A stretch of 13,018 nucleotides of DNA from Candidatus Levyibacteriota bacterium. GTDB lineage: Bacteria; Patescibacteriota; Microgenomatia; Levybacterales; UBA12049. Each line of letters begins with the position of its first letter. Positions within the stretch are counted from its first letter, which is position 1. Positions 1-6,469 of the stretch are shown here, one piece after another. Where the stretch lies: positions 1 to 13,018 of the forward strand of contig CAIQLZ010000026.1 of assembly GCA_903872785.1 (NCBI GenBank), in the 5' to 3' direction. The notes under the pieces are model-generated. The model saw only the letters and a program-made list of their open reading frames with translations. It was not told the DNA's origin and did not search any database. The position numbers were made by a program, and so were the translations under genes.

Positions 1-144
1 CCCCAGAACACATCTATAATTAGTATGGATTTTTCAGGTAAGGTTGTCAAGAAAATTAAGGCCTTATCCGGAAATTGGAAATTAAAATGCCAGGAATATT
101 TCCGCATTCTTTATTCAGAGGAATTAAATTTAGCCTCAATTTGA
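1..144 (+). CDS. C-terminal end of an unrecognised protein (partial)
   Basis: A reading frame is open from the first base and ends at TGA 142-144, giving 47 residues ending NLASI. It is rich in Lys and hydrophobic residues, with one Cys and no motif I recognise. An internal ATG at 25 would give a 39-residue product, but since the frame is open to the window edge, a truncated longer gene is more likely. The stop overlaps the -35 element of the next gene's promoter (141-146). An open frame this short could arise by chance, so the call is weak. Confidence 0.35.
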   Translation, partial: PQNTSIISMDFSGKVVKKIKALSGNWKLKCQEYFRILYSEELNLASI

Positions 145-169
145 CACTTTAGCTATTCCCTGCTATCTT
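141..169 (+). promoter_or_regulatory. Sigma70-like promoter for the 59-residue Cys protein gene
   Basis: A consensus -35 TTGACA (141-146), a 17-base spacer and a -10 TATCTT (164-169) preceded by TGC, an extended -10. The -10 ends 20 bases before the ATG at 190, so a short leader of about 13 bases is expected. Confidence 0.6.
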
Positions 170-189
170 TTATTTGAAGCTTTAAGAAG

Positions 190-369
190 ATGAAAAAAGA
201 AAGTTGTTTTAATTGCACTTCATTTTTCTATTGCGGAAGCATAGAATGGAAGTTAAGAAACGTGACGGAAGAAAATAAAATTAAAGAAATTATGGGAAAA
301 ACAGCGAAGCTATGCAGACACTATGGCAAAAAGAATGAAATAGTGCGTAAAGGAATAAGTTATAAATAA
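190..369 (+). CDS. Small four-cysteine protein, 59 aa, unknown function
   Basis: ATG 190-192 to TAA 367-369 encodes 59 residues starting MKKESCFNC. Cysteines lie at 6, 9, 15 and 42, followed by R43-H44-Y45, giving C-x2-C-x5-C-x26-C. Four spaced Cys with a nearby His in a small basic protein suggests a zinc or iron-sulfur site, but this is inference; I do not recognise a family. It has no membrane segment or signal peptide, so it is probably cytoplasmic. The near-consensus promoter at 141-169 supports it as a real gene. There is no clear Shine-Dalgarno; AAGAAG directly before the ATG is too close. The gene ends 38 bases before the EamA gene, which has its own -10. Confidence 0.6.
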   Translation: MKKESCFNCTSFFYCGSIEWKLRNVTEENKIKEIMGKTAKLCRHYGKKNEIVRKGISYK

Positions 370-392
370 AAAATATTGCCTATTTTATCTTG

Positions 393-401
393 TGATATAA
401 T
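393..401 (+). promoter_or_regulatory. Extended -10 promoter of the EamA gene, predicted leaderless
   Basis: TGA (393-395) directly precedes a perfect TATAAT (396-401). The -35 region is poor: ATATTG at 17-base spacing, or TTGCCT (376-381) at 14. The -10 ends 6 bases before the ATG at 408, so transcription should start at or within a base or two of the start codon. Confidence 0.55.
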
Positions 402-407
402 TTTAGA

Positions 408-830
408 ATGAGTTGGTTAGTGTACGCTCTTATTTCCGCATTCTTCGGAGCTCTTACGGCGATTTTAGCCAAAATAGGCATTAAAAATATTGACTCAAAT
501 TTAGCAACTGCCATTAGGACGGTTATAATTCTATTTTTTGCCTGGGGAATAGTTCTGTTTCAAGGGACCTTTAAGCAACTTTCTTCAATCTCCCGTTTTT
601 CTTTGGTTTTTCTTGTTCTTTCCGGTATTGCCACGGGACTTTCCTGGCTATTTTATTTTAAAGCACTCCAGCTCGGAAAAGTATCTCAAGTTTCTCCGAT
701 TGACAAATTAAGCTTAGTGATTACCATAATTCTCGCCGTATTTATCTTAAAAGAAAAAATTTCGCTTTCTATTGCAATCGGAGCAGTACTTATGTCTATC
801 GGAGCCGTATTAATCGGCTTTGGAGGTTAA
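408..830 (+). CDS. Half-size EamA (drug/metabolite) family transporter
   Basis: A 140-residue integral membrane protein with a single EamA domain. About five hydrophobic segments are visible near residues 3-21, 35-52, 65-83, 97-114 and 119-138. The region around 72-117, with GLSWLFYFKALQLGKVS followed by P97-I98-D99-K100 and ending LKEKIS, is typical of the domain. Most EamA transporters carry two such domains in about 290 residues; single-domain members are known and are thought to dimerise. The substrate cannot be inferred. The start is fixed by a TATAAT only 6 bases upstream and the lack of an upstream alternative. It converges on the DUF421 gene with a 13-base gap. No partner half-transporter is seen nearby. 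Confidence 0.88.
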   Translation: MSWLVYALISAFFGALTAILAKIGIKNIDSNLATAIRTVIILFFAWGIVLFQGTFKQLSSISRFSLVFLVLSGIATGLSWLFYFKALQLGKVSQVSPIDKLSLVITIILAVFILKEKISLSIAIGAVLMSIGAVLIGFGG

Positions 831-843
831 TTATCGGAAATTC

Positions 844-1353
844 CTACGTATTTTTCGTGAGCACCTTATGAGCTTTTCTTCTTCTGACAGTTTTATGGGC
901 AAAATTGTTAGATAAGATACTGATGTTTCCATCGGTTTCCAGCATAGCCAGGTCAACTTCTTGGATATTTTTAACTCCATGCTCGCGGACTGCTGCTTCA
1001 AGCTCATCATGGGAGATAGAAGCCTGTTTTAGATGGGCCTCTATGATTTTGCCGTTATAAATAAGCATTAAGGGATTGCCTTGAAAGAATTCACTTAATT
1101 TTTTAGAGCGGAAAAAGAGTTTATCTAAAACAATATTTAGTATAAAAAGCGATCCTGCTGCGGTAATTCCTCCGAGAAGGCTGGAATTGTTACCGACCAT
1201 GGCGTTTTGCACTGCGTTACTTATCAATAAGATAAAAACAAGGTCAATAACCGATAATTGAGCAAGCTCTTTTTTGCCGAGTAACCTTATGGCAAGAATT
1301 ATAAAGAGATAAACGGTTACAGATCTAAATACAATATTTAATAATTCGTTCAT
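844..1353 (-). CDS. DUF421 / YetF-like membrane protein
   Basis: A 169-residue protein with hydrophobic segments near residues 10-24, 34-54 and 57-77, then a soluble C-terminal part. The family hallmark is visible at about 23-53: RLLGKKELAQLSVIDLV followed by ISNAVQNAMVG. The stretch NPLMLIYNGKI (93-103) opens the C-terminal domain of this family (YetF in Bacillus, YcaP in E. coli), whose biochemical role is poorly known. At 169 residues it is shorter than the roughly 200-230 usual for the family, with the C-terminal domain apparently trimmed and ending in a basic tail (KTVRRRKAHK). The stop lies 13 bases from that of the convergent EamA gene. Confidence 0.85.
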   Translation of the reverse strand: MNELLNIVFRSVTVYLFIILAIRLLGKKELAQLSVIDLVFILLISNAVQNAMVGNNSSLLGGITAAGSLFILNIVLDKLFFRSKKLSEFFQGNPLMLIYNGKIIEAHLKQASISHDELEAAVREHGVKNIQEVDLAMLETDGNISILSNNFAHKTVRRRKAHKVLTKNT

Positions 1354-1362
1354 GATTTAAGA

Positions 1363-1389
1363 ATAGTAAAATAATTACCGAGTTGTCAA
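1363..1389 (-). promoter_or_regulatory. Candidate promoter of the DUF421 gene
   Basis: On the minus strand a perfect TTGACA (1389-1384) is followed by a 15-base spacer and TACTAT (1368-1363). The spacer is shorter than the usual 17, which weakens the call. The -10 would end 9 bases before the ATG at 1353, so the leader would be only a few bases. It lies just downstream of the stop of the 113-residue gene, suggesting the two are transcribed separately. Confidence 0.4.
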
Positions 1390-1399
1390 ATGGCATATT

Positions 1400-1741
1400 T
1401 TACGGGAACTTTTGAATGGCAATCAATTCCCCGATGTTTTCAGCGGAAATTGGAGTCGGAATACATTCCTGTTCGAAGTCAGTGCATTTTTCGACTGTAG
1501 GAATTTCAGGTTTTTCCCATTTAAGCTGTTTACAATTGTTATTTACCCAAAAAAGATCAAGAATTGGCCTTGGATCAACTTGCGTTTGTCCTGACAAAGG
1601 AGAAGCTGCCGCAGCGAGTACGGCTATATCGTCTCCCGGACAGGCAATGAATAATAAGGCTGCCACCGTAAATCTGGCCAGTTTTTCTTTTGCGGCAAAT
1701 TTTTCCCGGGAGTGACAGAGAATATTCTCGTTTTCCTGCAT
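1400..1741 (-). CDS. Hypothetical protein, 113 aa, possibly exported
   Basis: Not recognised. The protein has a charged N-terminus (1-23), a hydrophobic stretch F24-C34 (FTVAALLFIAC), a short acidic turn (PGDD, 35-38), an Ala-rich stretch (39-47) and a Pro- and Cys-containing C-terminal half with Cys 70, 86 and 93. FIAC resembles a lipoprotein box but has Phe at -3 and an unusually long charged leader, so a lipoprotein is possible and not shown; an Ala-x-Ala-type cleavage near 43-46 is an alternative. A TATAAT -10 lies upstream, and an in-frame TAA two codons before the ATG fixes the start. The opposite strand is open for 99 codons over the same bases, but this strand has the promoter and more ordinary codon choice. 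Confidence 0.5.
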   Translation of the reverse strand: MQENENILCHSREKFAAKEKLARFTVAALLFIACPGDDIAVLAAAASPLSGQTQVDPRPILDLFWVNNNCKQLKWEKPEIPTVEKCTDFEQECIPTPISAENIGELIAIQKFP

Positions 1742-1771
1742 AAGTTAAAATTAAATTTTTCCGAGAAAGAA

Positions 1772-1801
1772 ATTATACTACTTTGCGGTTTCTTAATCCA
1801 A
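1772..1801 (-). promoter_or_regulatory. Candidate promoter of the 113-aa hypothetical gene
   Basis: On the minus strand TTGGAT (1801-1796), an 18-base spacer and a perfect TATAAT (1777-1772). The -10 ends 30 bases before the ATG at 1741. The -35 lies back to back with the ileS -35, with only 7 bases between them. Confidence 0.5.
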
Positions 1802-1808
1802 TATTGCC

Positions 1809-1837
1809 TTGAAGTAATCTTAAAATTGGGATACAAT
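1809..1837 (+). promoter_or_regulatory. ileS promoter, predicted leaderless
   Basis: TTGAAG (1809-1814), a 17-base spacer and TACAAT (1832-1837). Only 7 bases separate the -10 from the ileS ATG at 1845, so the transcript should begin at or next to the start codon. This leaves no room for a T-box leader or a Shine-Dalgarno site. Confidence 0.65.
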
Positions 1838-1844
1838 TAAGTCT

Positions 1845-4742
1845 ATGTTTAAGCTTGTGAATCCGAATATAAATTTTCCGAAACTAGAGGAAGAAATTTT
1901 GAAAAGTTGGCGGCAGAAAGATGTTCTGAAAAAATATCTGCAAAGAAATAATAATTCAAAAGAAAAATTTTCTTTTCTTGACGGTCCGATAACTGCGAAT
2001 AATCCTATGGGGGTCCACCATGCCTGGGGCAGAACCTATAAAGATTTGTGGCAAAGATTTTGGAATATGCGGGGAAAAAAACAAAGATTTCAGAATGGGT
2101 TTGACGAACAAGGGCTTTGGGTGGAAGTAGAAGTTGAAAAAGAATTGGGAATTAAAAACAAAAAAGATATCGAAAATCTGGTTGTCGGAGATAAATTTAG
2201 AAGCTTGGAAAAATTTATTAATCTGTGCAAAGAGAGGGTTAAAAAATTTTCAGAAATTCAAACGGAACAAAGCAAACGATTGGGATATTTTATGGATTGG
2301 GATAATTCATATCACACTTCGTCAGATGAAAATAATTATGCGATTTGGAATTTCTTGAAAGTTGTTAATGAAAAAGGCTGGTTGTATAAAGGGCGCGATT
2401 CTGTGCCTTGGTGTCCCAGATGCGGAACCGCAATTTCCCAGCATGAGATTTTAACAGAGGAGTATAAGGAACTTACTCATAAGACCGTTGTTTTTCGGCT
2501 TGCGGTTAAAGGAAAAGACAAGGAATATCTTTTGGCATGGACGACAACTCCCTGGACAATTCCCGGAAATGTAGCTTTAGCTGTTGATAGAAATCTTTCC
2601 TATTGGAAATTAGAAAACCAAAAAGGGGAAAAAATAATTTTAATCAGCCCGACAGCAAACGCAAATTTAGACAGGGAGGCAATGCTAATTAATAAATTGA
2701 AACTAACGGATGGGTGGAAGAAAATAGCAGAGTTAAGAGGAAGCGATTTGATAGGTTTGGAATATATCGCTCCTTACGACAATTTACCCGCAGTTAAAAA
2801 AGCTTTAGGTAAACATGTTCACCGGGTTGTTGCTGCGGATGATCTGATTTTGCCGATAAATTCCCTTGAGGGCACAGGTATTGTCCATGTAGCTCCGGGC
2901 GCCGGCTCTGAAGATTTTAAATTAGGGCAAAAAGAAAATCTGCCGGCAATTGAAGAAATTGACGAATCCGCAATATTTATTGACGGATTTAATTTTCTAA
3001 CAGGAATCTATGTAAAAAACGCAACGTCGATGATTTTGGATGATTTGGAAAAAAGAAATTTTATCCATAAAATATTTGATTATTCCCACAGGTATCCTAC
3101 TTGTTGGAGATGTAAAACAGAATTGGTTTGGAGGGTGGTTGATGAATGGTATATAGCGATGGATAAGGCAGCGAAGCCAAAAATTGGGAAAACATATAGA
3201 GAGCAGATGGTCGAAGTGGCCAAAAAAATTAAGTGGATACCGAGTTGGGGATTGGACAGAGAACTGGACTGGCTTAAGAACATGCATGATTGGTTAATCA
3301 GTAAAAAACGCTATTGGGGATTAGCTTTGCCGATTTGGGAATGCCGGAAATGTCAGACAATCAGAGTTATCGGAAGCAAAGAAGAGCTTAGGGCAAATGC
3401 GGTTGAGGGTTGGAAAAAGTTTGACGGCAACAGTCCTCACCGGCCCTGGATAGATGAGATAAAAATAAAATGCGCAGAGTGCGGTGAGGTAGCGTCCAGA
3501 ATTCCTGATGTGGGAAATCCTTGGTTGGATGCGGGCATTGTTTCCTTTTCTACTCTGCCTGCCGGTTGGTTTCCTGCGGATTTTATTACCGAAAGCTTTC
3601 CCGGACAATTTAAAAATTGGTTTTATTCTCTCATTGCCATGACAACTGCGCTTAAGAATTCAAATTCTTTTAAAACGGTTTTGGGATTTGCATCGGTCAG
3701 AGATGAAAAAGGCGAAGAAATGCATAAATCAAAAGGAAATGCGCTTGAATTTAATCAGGCAGCTTCGGAAATAGGCGTCGACGTAATGAGATGGATGTTT
3801 TTACGCCAGGATCCTGAGCAAAATCTTAATTTCGGAGTAGGCTTAGCTAGTGATACAAGAAGGCAGTTTCATTTGATGCTTTGGAACATTTACAATTTTT
3901 TTGTTTCCAATGCGCTTGTTGATAATTGGACTCACCAAGGAAGAACCGGTTTGTCAGTAAACATTCTGGACATGTGGATAATGTCGAAACTGAATAAATT
4001 GATTAAGAATGTTTCCTTGTCGCTTGAAAAATATAATGCTCTTTCTGCCTGTAATTTCATCGAAAACTTTGTCAGCGACCTTTCTCTTTGGTATGTGCGC
4101 AGATCCCGTGATCGGGTCGGATTGTCCGGTGAAGATGAAAAAGATAAGCATGATTGCTATAAGACATTATGGGAAGCCCTAGTCAGTCTTTGTCAGGTTC
4201 TTGCCCCTTTTGCGCCATTTATATCGGAAGAAATCTACTTGAATTTAACCGATGAGGAATCCGTACATCTGTCAATCTGGCCGGAAGCAGGAAGTATCGA
4301 TGAAAAATTAGAAAAAGATATGGATTTTGTCAGAAAACTTTGTGAACTGGGACATGCAAAAAGAAAAGAAGCGCTGTTAAAAGTCAGGCAGCCTTTGGCA
4401 GAATTTAGAGTCTCAAACCCACAAATTAATATTGAAAATGAAGCGTTAATTAATTTAATTAAAGATGAATTAAATGTTAAGAAAGTGTCTTTTGTCAAAG
4501 GAAAAGGGGAAATGTCGGTTTTCCTTGATGTAAACTTAACTGAGGAATTAAAAAAAGAAGGAGAAGTAAGAAGCATAATCAGGAAAATTCAGCAGGAGCG
4601 GAAAAGGTTAGGTACGGCACTGAACGAAAAGATAGATGTCGTTTTGCAGGAATGGCCGAAAGGATTCGAAGAAGAAATAAAAAGGAAAGCAATGGTTGAA
4701 AATTTAACCGAAGGAGAAAGTTTTTTAGTTAAGCGTAAATGA
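1845..4742 (+). CDS. ileS: Isoleucyl-tRNA synthetase (IleRS)
   Basis: A 965-residue class I aminoacyl-tRNA synthetase that charges tRNA-Ile in the cytoplasm. The Rossmann fold carries a variant HIGH motif, GVHH, at 56-59; the second His is kept. The CP1 editing domain shows WTTTPWTIPGN (232-242) and GTGIVHVAP (343-351) with D357. Cys pairs at 190/193, 420/423, 500/503 and 543/546 are candidate zinc sites. WLISKKRYWG (483-492) matches the usual WLISRQRYWG. The KMSKS loop reads EMHKS (625-629), keeping the second Lys and Ser. The anticodon-binding domain follows and the protein ends LVKRK without a clear C-terminal zinc finger. ValRS or LeuRS are less likely given the editing and C-terminal layout. 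Its last 4 bases overlap rodA. Confidence 0.93.
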   Translation: MFKLVNPNINFPKLEEEILKSWRQKDVLKKYLQRNNNSKEKFSFLDGPITANNPMGVHHAWGRTYKDLWQRFWNMRGKKQRFQNGFDEQGLWVEVEVEKELGIKNKKDIENLVVGDKFRSLEKFINLCKERVKKFSEIQTEQSKRLGYFMDWDNSYHTSSDENNYAIWNFLKVVNEKGWLYKGRDSVPWCPRCGTAISQHEILTEEYKELTHKTVVFRLAVKGKDKEYLLAWTTTPWTIPGNVALAVDRNLSYWKLENQKGEKIILISPTANANLDREAMLINKLKLTDGWKKIAELRGSDLIGLEYIAPYDNLPAVKKALGKHVHRVVAADDLILPINSLEGTGIVHVAPGAGSEDFKLGQKENLPAIEEIDESAIFIDGFNFLTGIYVKNATSMILDDLEKRNFIHKIFDYSHRYPTCWRCKTELVWRVVDEWYIAMDKAAKPKIGKTYREQMVEVAKKIKWIPSWGLDRELDWLKNMHDWLISKKRYWGLALPIWECRKCQTIRVIGSKEELRANAVEGWKKFDGNSPHRPWIDEIKIKCAECGEVASRIPDVGNPWLDAGIVSFSTLPAGWFPADFITESFPGQFKNWFYSLIAMTTALKNSNSFKTVLGFASVRDEKGEEMHKSKGNALEFNQAASEIGVDVMRWMFLRQDPEQNLNFGVGLASDTRRQFHLMLWNIYNFFVSNALVDNWTHQGRTGLSVNILDMWIMSKLNKLIKNVSLSLEKYNALSACNFIENFVSDLSLWYVRRSRDRVGLSGEDEKDKHDCYKTLWEALVSLCQVLAPFAPFISEEIYLNLTDEESVHLSIWPEAGSIDEKLEKDMDFVRKLCELGHAKRKEALLKVRQPLAEFRVSNPQINIENEALINLIKDELNVKKVSFVKGKGEMSVFLDVNLTEELKKEGEVRSIIRKIQQERKRLGTALNEKIDVVLQEWPKGFEEEIKRKAMVENLTEGESFLVKRK

Positions 4743-5818
4743 ACAGACGTTCGCTTTTTGACATTGATTGGGGATTATTAGCTCCGGTGTTCGTATTAGT
4801 GACCTTGAGTTTAACTGCTCTTTTTTCAATGGATTTTTCTTTATTTAAAAGCCAGTTAATTTTTTTTATTATCGGACTGTTTGCGTTTTTCTTTTTTTCT
4901 CAAACAAATTACAAAACGGTAAAGTTTTACGCTTTGCCAATTTATCTAATTTCGATTACTTTATTAATTATAGTTTTAATTATTGGAGTTGAAACAAGAG
5001 GATCCATCAGATGGCTCGATTTTTTTGGATTCAGAGCGCAATTTTCCGAGATTCTGAAGCCTTTTTTGGCAATTTCCTTTTCGGCCTATCTTTCTTACGG
5101 AAATAATTCCTCCTTAAAAACTTTATTATTGGCTTTTCTGTTTTTAGTGCCGGTGGCTTGGTTGGTTTTTTTACAGCCGGATCTGGGAAATGCCTTAATC
5201 TATATTTTTGCAGCGGTTATTGCCTTTATTGTTTTCGGTTTTCCTTTCAGATTCTTTTTTTCAGGATTTGTTCTTGCACTGATACTTTCTCCCGTTTTTT
5301 GGCGATTTTTACATGATTATCAAAAACAGCGGATTTTGACTTTTTTAAATCCAAATGACCCCTTGGGTCTATCTTATAATGCTATTCAATCCGTCATCGC
5401 AGTTGGATCGGGAATGTTCATAGGACGCGGTTTGGGATTAGGAACACAGTCGGGATTGCGATTTCTGCCGGAGCGGCATACTGATTTTATTTTCGCAACT
5501 TTATCGGAGGAATTGGGAATAATCGGCGCAATTTTAATTGTGGCTACTTTTGCTTTTCTACTGTACAAAATTTTTAAAATTTTTCGGGAGCAGGATGAAT
5601 TATTCTGTAAAATATTTTCCGTAATTGTCTTCTCTTTAATTTTTCTTCAGTTTCTGCTGAATATAGGCATGAATATCGGGATGCTGCCGATAGTCGGAGT
5701 AACCCTTCCTTTTGTTTCGTATGGAGGCAGCTCCATGTTATCTAATTTTATTCTTTTTGGAATTCTAAATTCCATGAACAGGGGAGATTCTTCCCGTAAG
5801 GTTCTGGAAATTAAGTAG
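4739..5818 (+). CDS. rodA: RodA-type SEDS peptidoglycan glycosyltransferase
   Basis: A 359-residue polytopic protein of the SEDS family, which polymerises lipid II into glycan strands with a class B PBP during wall elongation. Visible family motifs are GSIRWLDF (88-95), QPDLGNAL (146-153), GTQSGLRFLPERHTDFIF (235-252), whose Asp249 lies in the conserved catalytic region, and PFVSYGGSS (324-332). GTQSxLxFLPERHTDFIF favours RodA over FtsW, although the two are hard to separate by eye. Near-continuous hydrophobic segments indicate about ten membrane helices. The ATG overlaps the ileS stop (ATGA) and no Shine-Dalgarno is seen, so translation is probably coupled. No PBP2, MreB or MreC gene lies in the window. 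Confidence 0.9.
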   Translation: MNRRSLFDIDWGLLAPVFVLVTLSLTALFSMDFSLFKSQLIFFIIGLFAFFFFSQTNYKTVKFYALPIYLISITLLIIVLIIGVETRGSIRWLDFFGFRAQFSEILKPFLAISFSAYLSYGNNSSLKTLLLAFLFLVPVAWLVFLQPDLGNALIYIFAAVIAFIVFGFPFRFFFSGFVLALILSPVFWRFLHDYQKQRILTFLNPNDPLGLSYNAIQSVIAVGSGMFIGRGLGLGTQSGLRFLPERHTDFIFATLSEELGIIGAILIVATFAFLLYKIFKIFREQDELFCKIFSVIVFSLIFLQFLLNIGMNIGMLPIVGVTLPFVSYGGSSMLSNFILFGILNSMNRGDSSRKVLEIK

Positions 5819-5833
5819 ATTTTTTGATACAAT
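5804..5833 (+). promoter_or_regulatory. Candidate rplU promoter, predicted leaderless
   Basis: TACAAT (5828-5833) ends 8 bases before the rplU ATG at 5842. The -35 is weak: CTGGAA (5804-5809) at 18-base spacing, inside the end of rodA. The same TACAAT plus near-immediate ATG arrangement occurs at ileS. Confidence 0.45.
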
Positions 5834-5841
5834 CATACATT

Positions 5842-6168
5842 ATGGAATACGCAATCGTAAAAACAGGCGGAAAACAATATAAAGTCTTAAAAGATTCGGT
5901 AATTGAAGTTGACAGATTAGATTTCAAACCCGGAGAAAAGTTTTCATTTAAGGAGGTTCTGTTGTATGTGGAAGGCGATAAAATAAAACTGGGAAGACCT
6001 ATGCTTAACGATGTACAAGTTACGGCTACAGTATTAGAGCATTTTAAAGGAAAAAAACTTAGGATTGCTAAATTTAAGGCAAAATCCAGATATAGGAAGG
6101 TAACCGGGCATAGGCAGTATTTAACAAAAATAAAAATTATTGATATCTTGACAGCTGTGAAAAATTGA
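5842..6168 (+). CDS. rplU: 50S ribosomal protein L21
   Basis: A 108-residue L21, close to the usual 103 or so. The N-terminus MEYAIVKTGGKQYKV is the canonical start. The basic C-terminal signature FKAKSRYRKVTGHRQ, followed by T-K-I-K-I, contacts 23S rRNA. An in-frame ATG at 5824 would add six residues (MIQSYI), but it precedes the -10 TACAAT at 5828-5833 and would not be on that transcript, so 5842 is preferred. TGA stop. There is no leader long enough for an L21 autoregulatory element. It pairs with rpmA as in most bacteria. Confidence 0.95.
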   Translation: MEYAIVKTGGKQYKVLKDSVIEVDRLDFKPGEKFSFKEVLLYVEGDKIKLGRPMLNDVQVTATVLEHFKGKKLRIAKFKAKSRYRKVTGHRQYLTKIKIIDILTAVKN

Positions 6169-6176
6169 CGTAATAT
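6148..6176 (+). promoter_or_regulatory. Internal promoter for rpmA(-parB)
   Basis: A perfect TTGACA (6148-6153), a 17-base spacer and TAATAT (6171-6176). The -35 sits in the last codons of rplU. The -10 ends 28 bases before the rpmA ATG, giving a leader of about 21 bases that holds the AGGA ribosome site. Confidence 0.5.
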
Positions 6177-6191
6177 GAAAATAATTTTCAC

Positions 6192-6195
6192 AGGA
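6192..6195 (+). promoter_or_regulatory. Shine-Dalgarno site of rpmA
   Basis: AGGA ends 9 bases before the rpmA ATG (6205). It is the only convincing Shine-Dalgarno I see before a gene in this window, and rpmA is one of the few genes here with a leader long enough to hold one. Confidence 0.5.
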
Positions 6196-6204
6196 ATTTA
6201 ATCT

Positions 6205-6456
6205 ATGGCGCATACTAAAGCTCAGGGTTCAGTAAAAGGCAACCGTGATTCCAGATCAAAACGTCTGGGAGTAAAAATATATGGTGGTCAGAAAGTTTTG
6301 GCAGGGAATATCATTGTCCGTCAGAAAGGAACGAAAATTTTCAGTGGCATGGGTGTTTCTATGGGAAATGACTTTACGCTTTATGCAACAAAAGACGGAG
6401 TCGTAAATTTTAAAATTTCTCGCGGAAAAAGAATTGCAGAAATTGTGAATTCATAA
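6205..6456 (+). CDS. rpmA: 50S ribosomal protein L27
   Basis: An 83-residue L27 with the N-terminus MAHTKAQGSVKGNRDS, then SKRLGVKIYGGQ. The N-terminal arm of L27 reaches the peptidyl-transferase centre. There is no cleavable extension of the Firmicutes type. Compared with E. coli (AHKKAGGS), mature positions 3 and 6 are Thr and Gln instead of Lys and Gly. The start is supported by an AGGA site and an upstream TTGACA/TAATAT promoter inside rplU. The gene ends 13 bases before parB; obg, the usual neighbour, is absent. Confidence 0.95.
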   Translation: MAHTKAQGSVKGNRDSRSKRLGVKIYGGQKVLAGNIIVRQKGTKIFSGMGVSMGNDFTLYATKDGVVNFKISRGKRIAEIVNS

Positions 6457-6469
6457 CCTTAATCTATTT

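Noticed and set aside
806..830. Inverted repeat AGCCG-(7)-CGGCT at the end of the EamA gene as a bidirectional terminator
   Set aside because: The stem is 5 bp, there is no T-run on either strand, and it lies inside coding sequence.
1416..1715. Plus-strand 99-codon open frame opposite the 113-aa gene
   Set aside because: No promoter or ribosome site precedes it, and the opposite strand has a TATAAT promoter and more ordinary protein composition. It is treated as a shadow frame.
5356..5370. GACCC-CTT-GGGTC hairpin inside rodA
   Set aside because: It encodes the family-conserved NDPLG segment and has no terminator features.
5824..5841. Upstream ATG start for rplU
   Set aside because: L21 proteins begin at MxYAIVxTGGKQY, and the extra ATG lies before the predicted -10.
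6457..6469. Separate parB promoter
   Set aside because: TTGCAG at 6434-6439 lacks a believable -10 at 16-18 bases, so parB is taken to be read from upstream.
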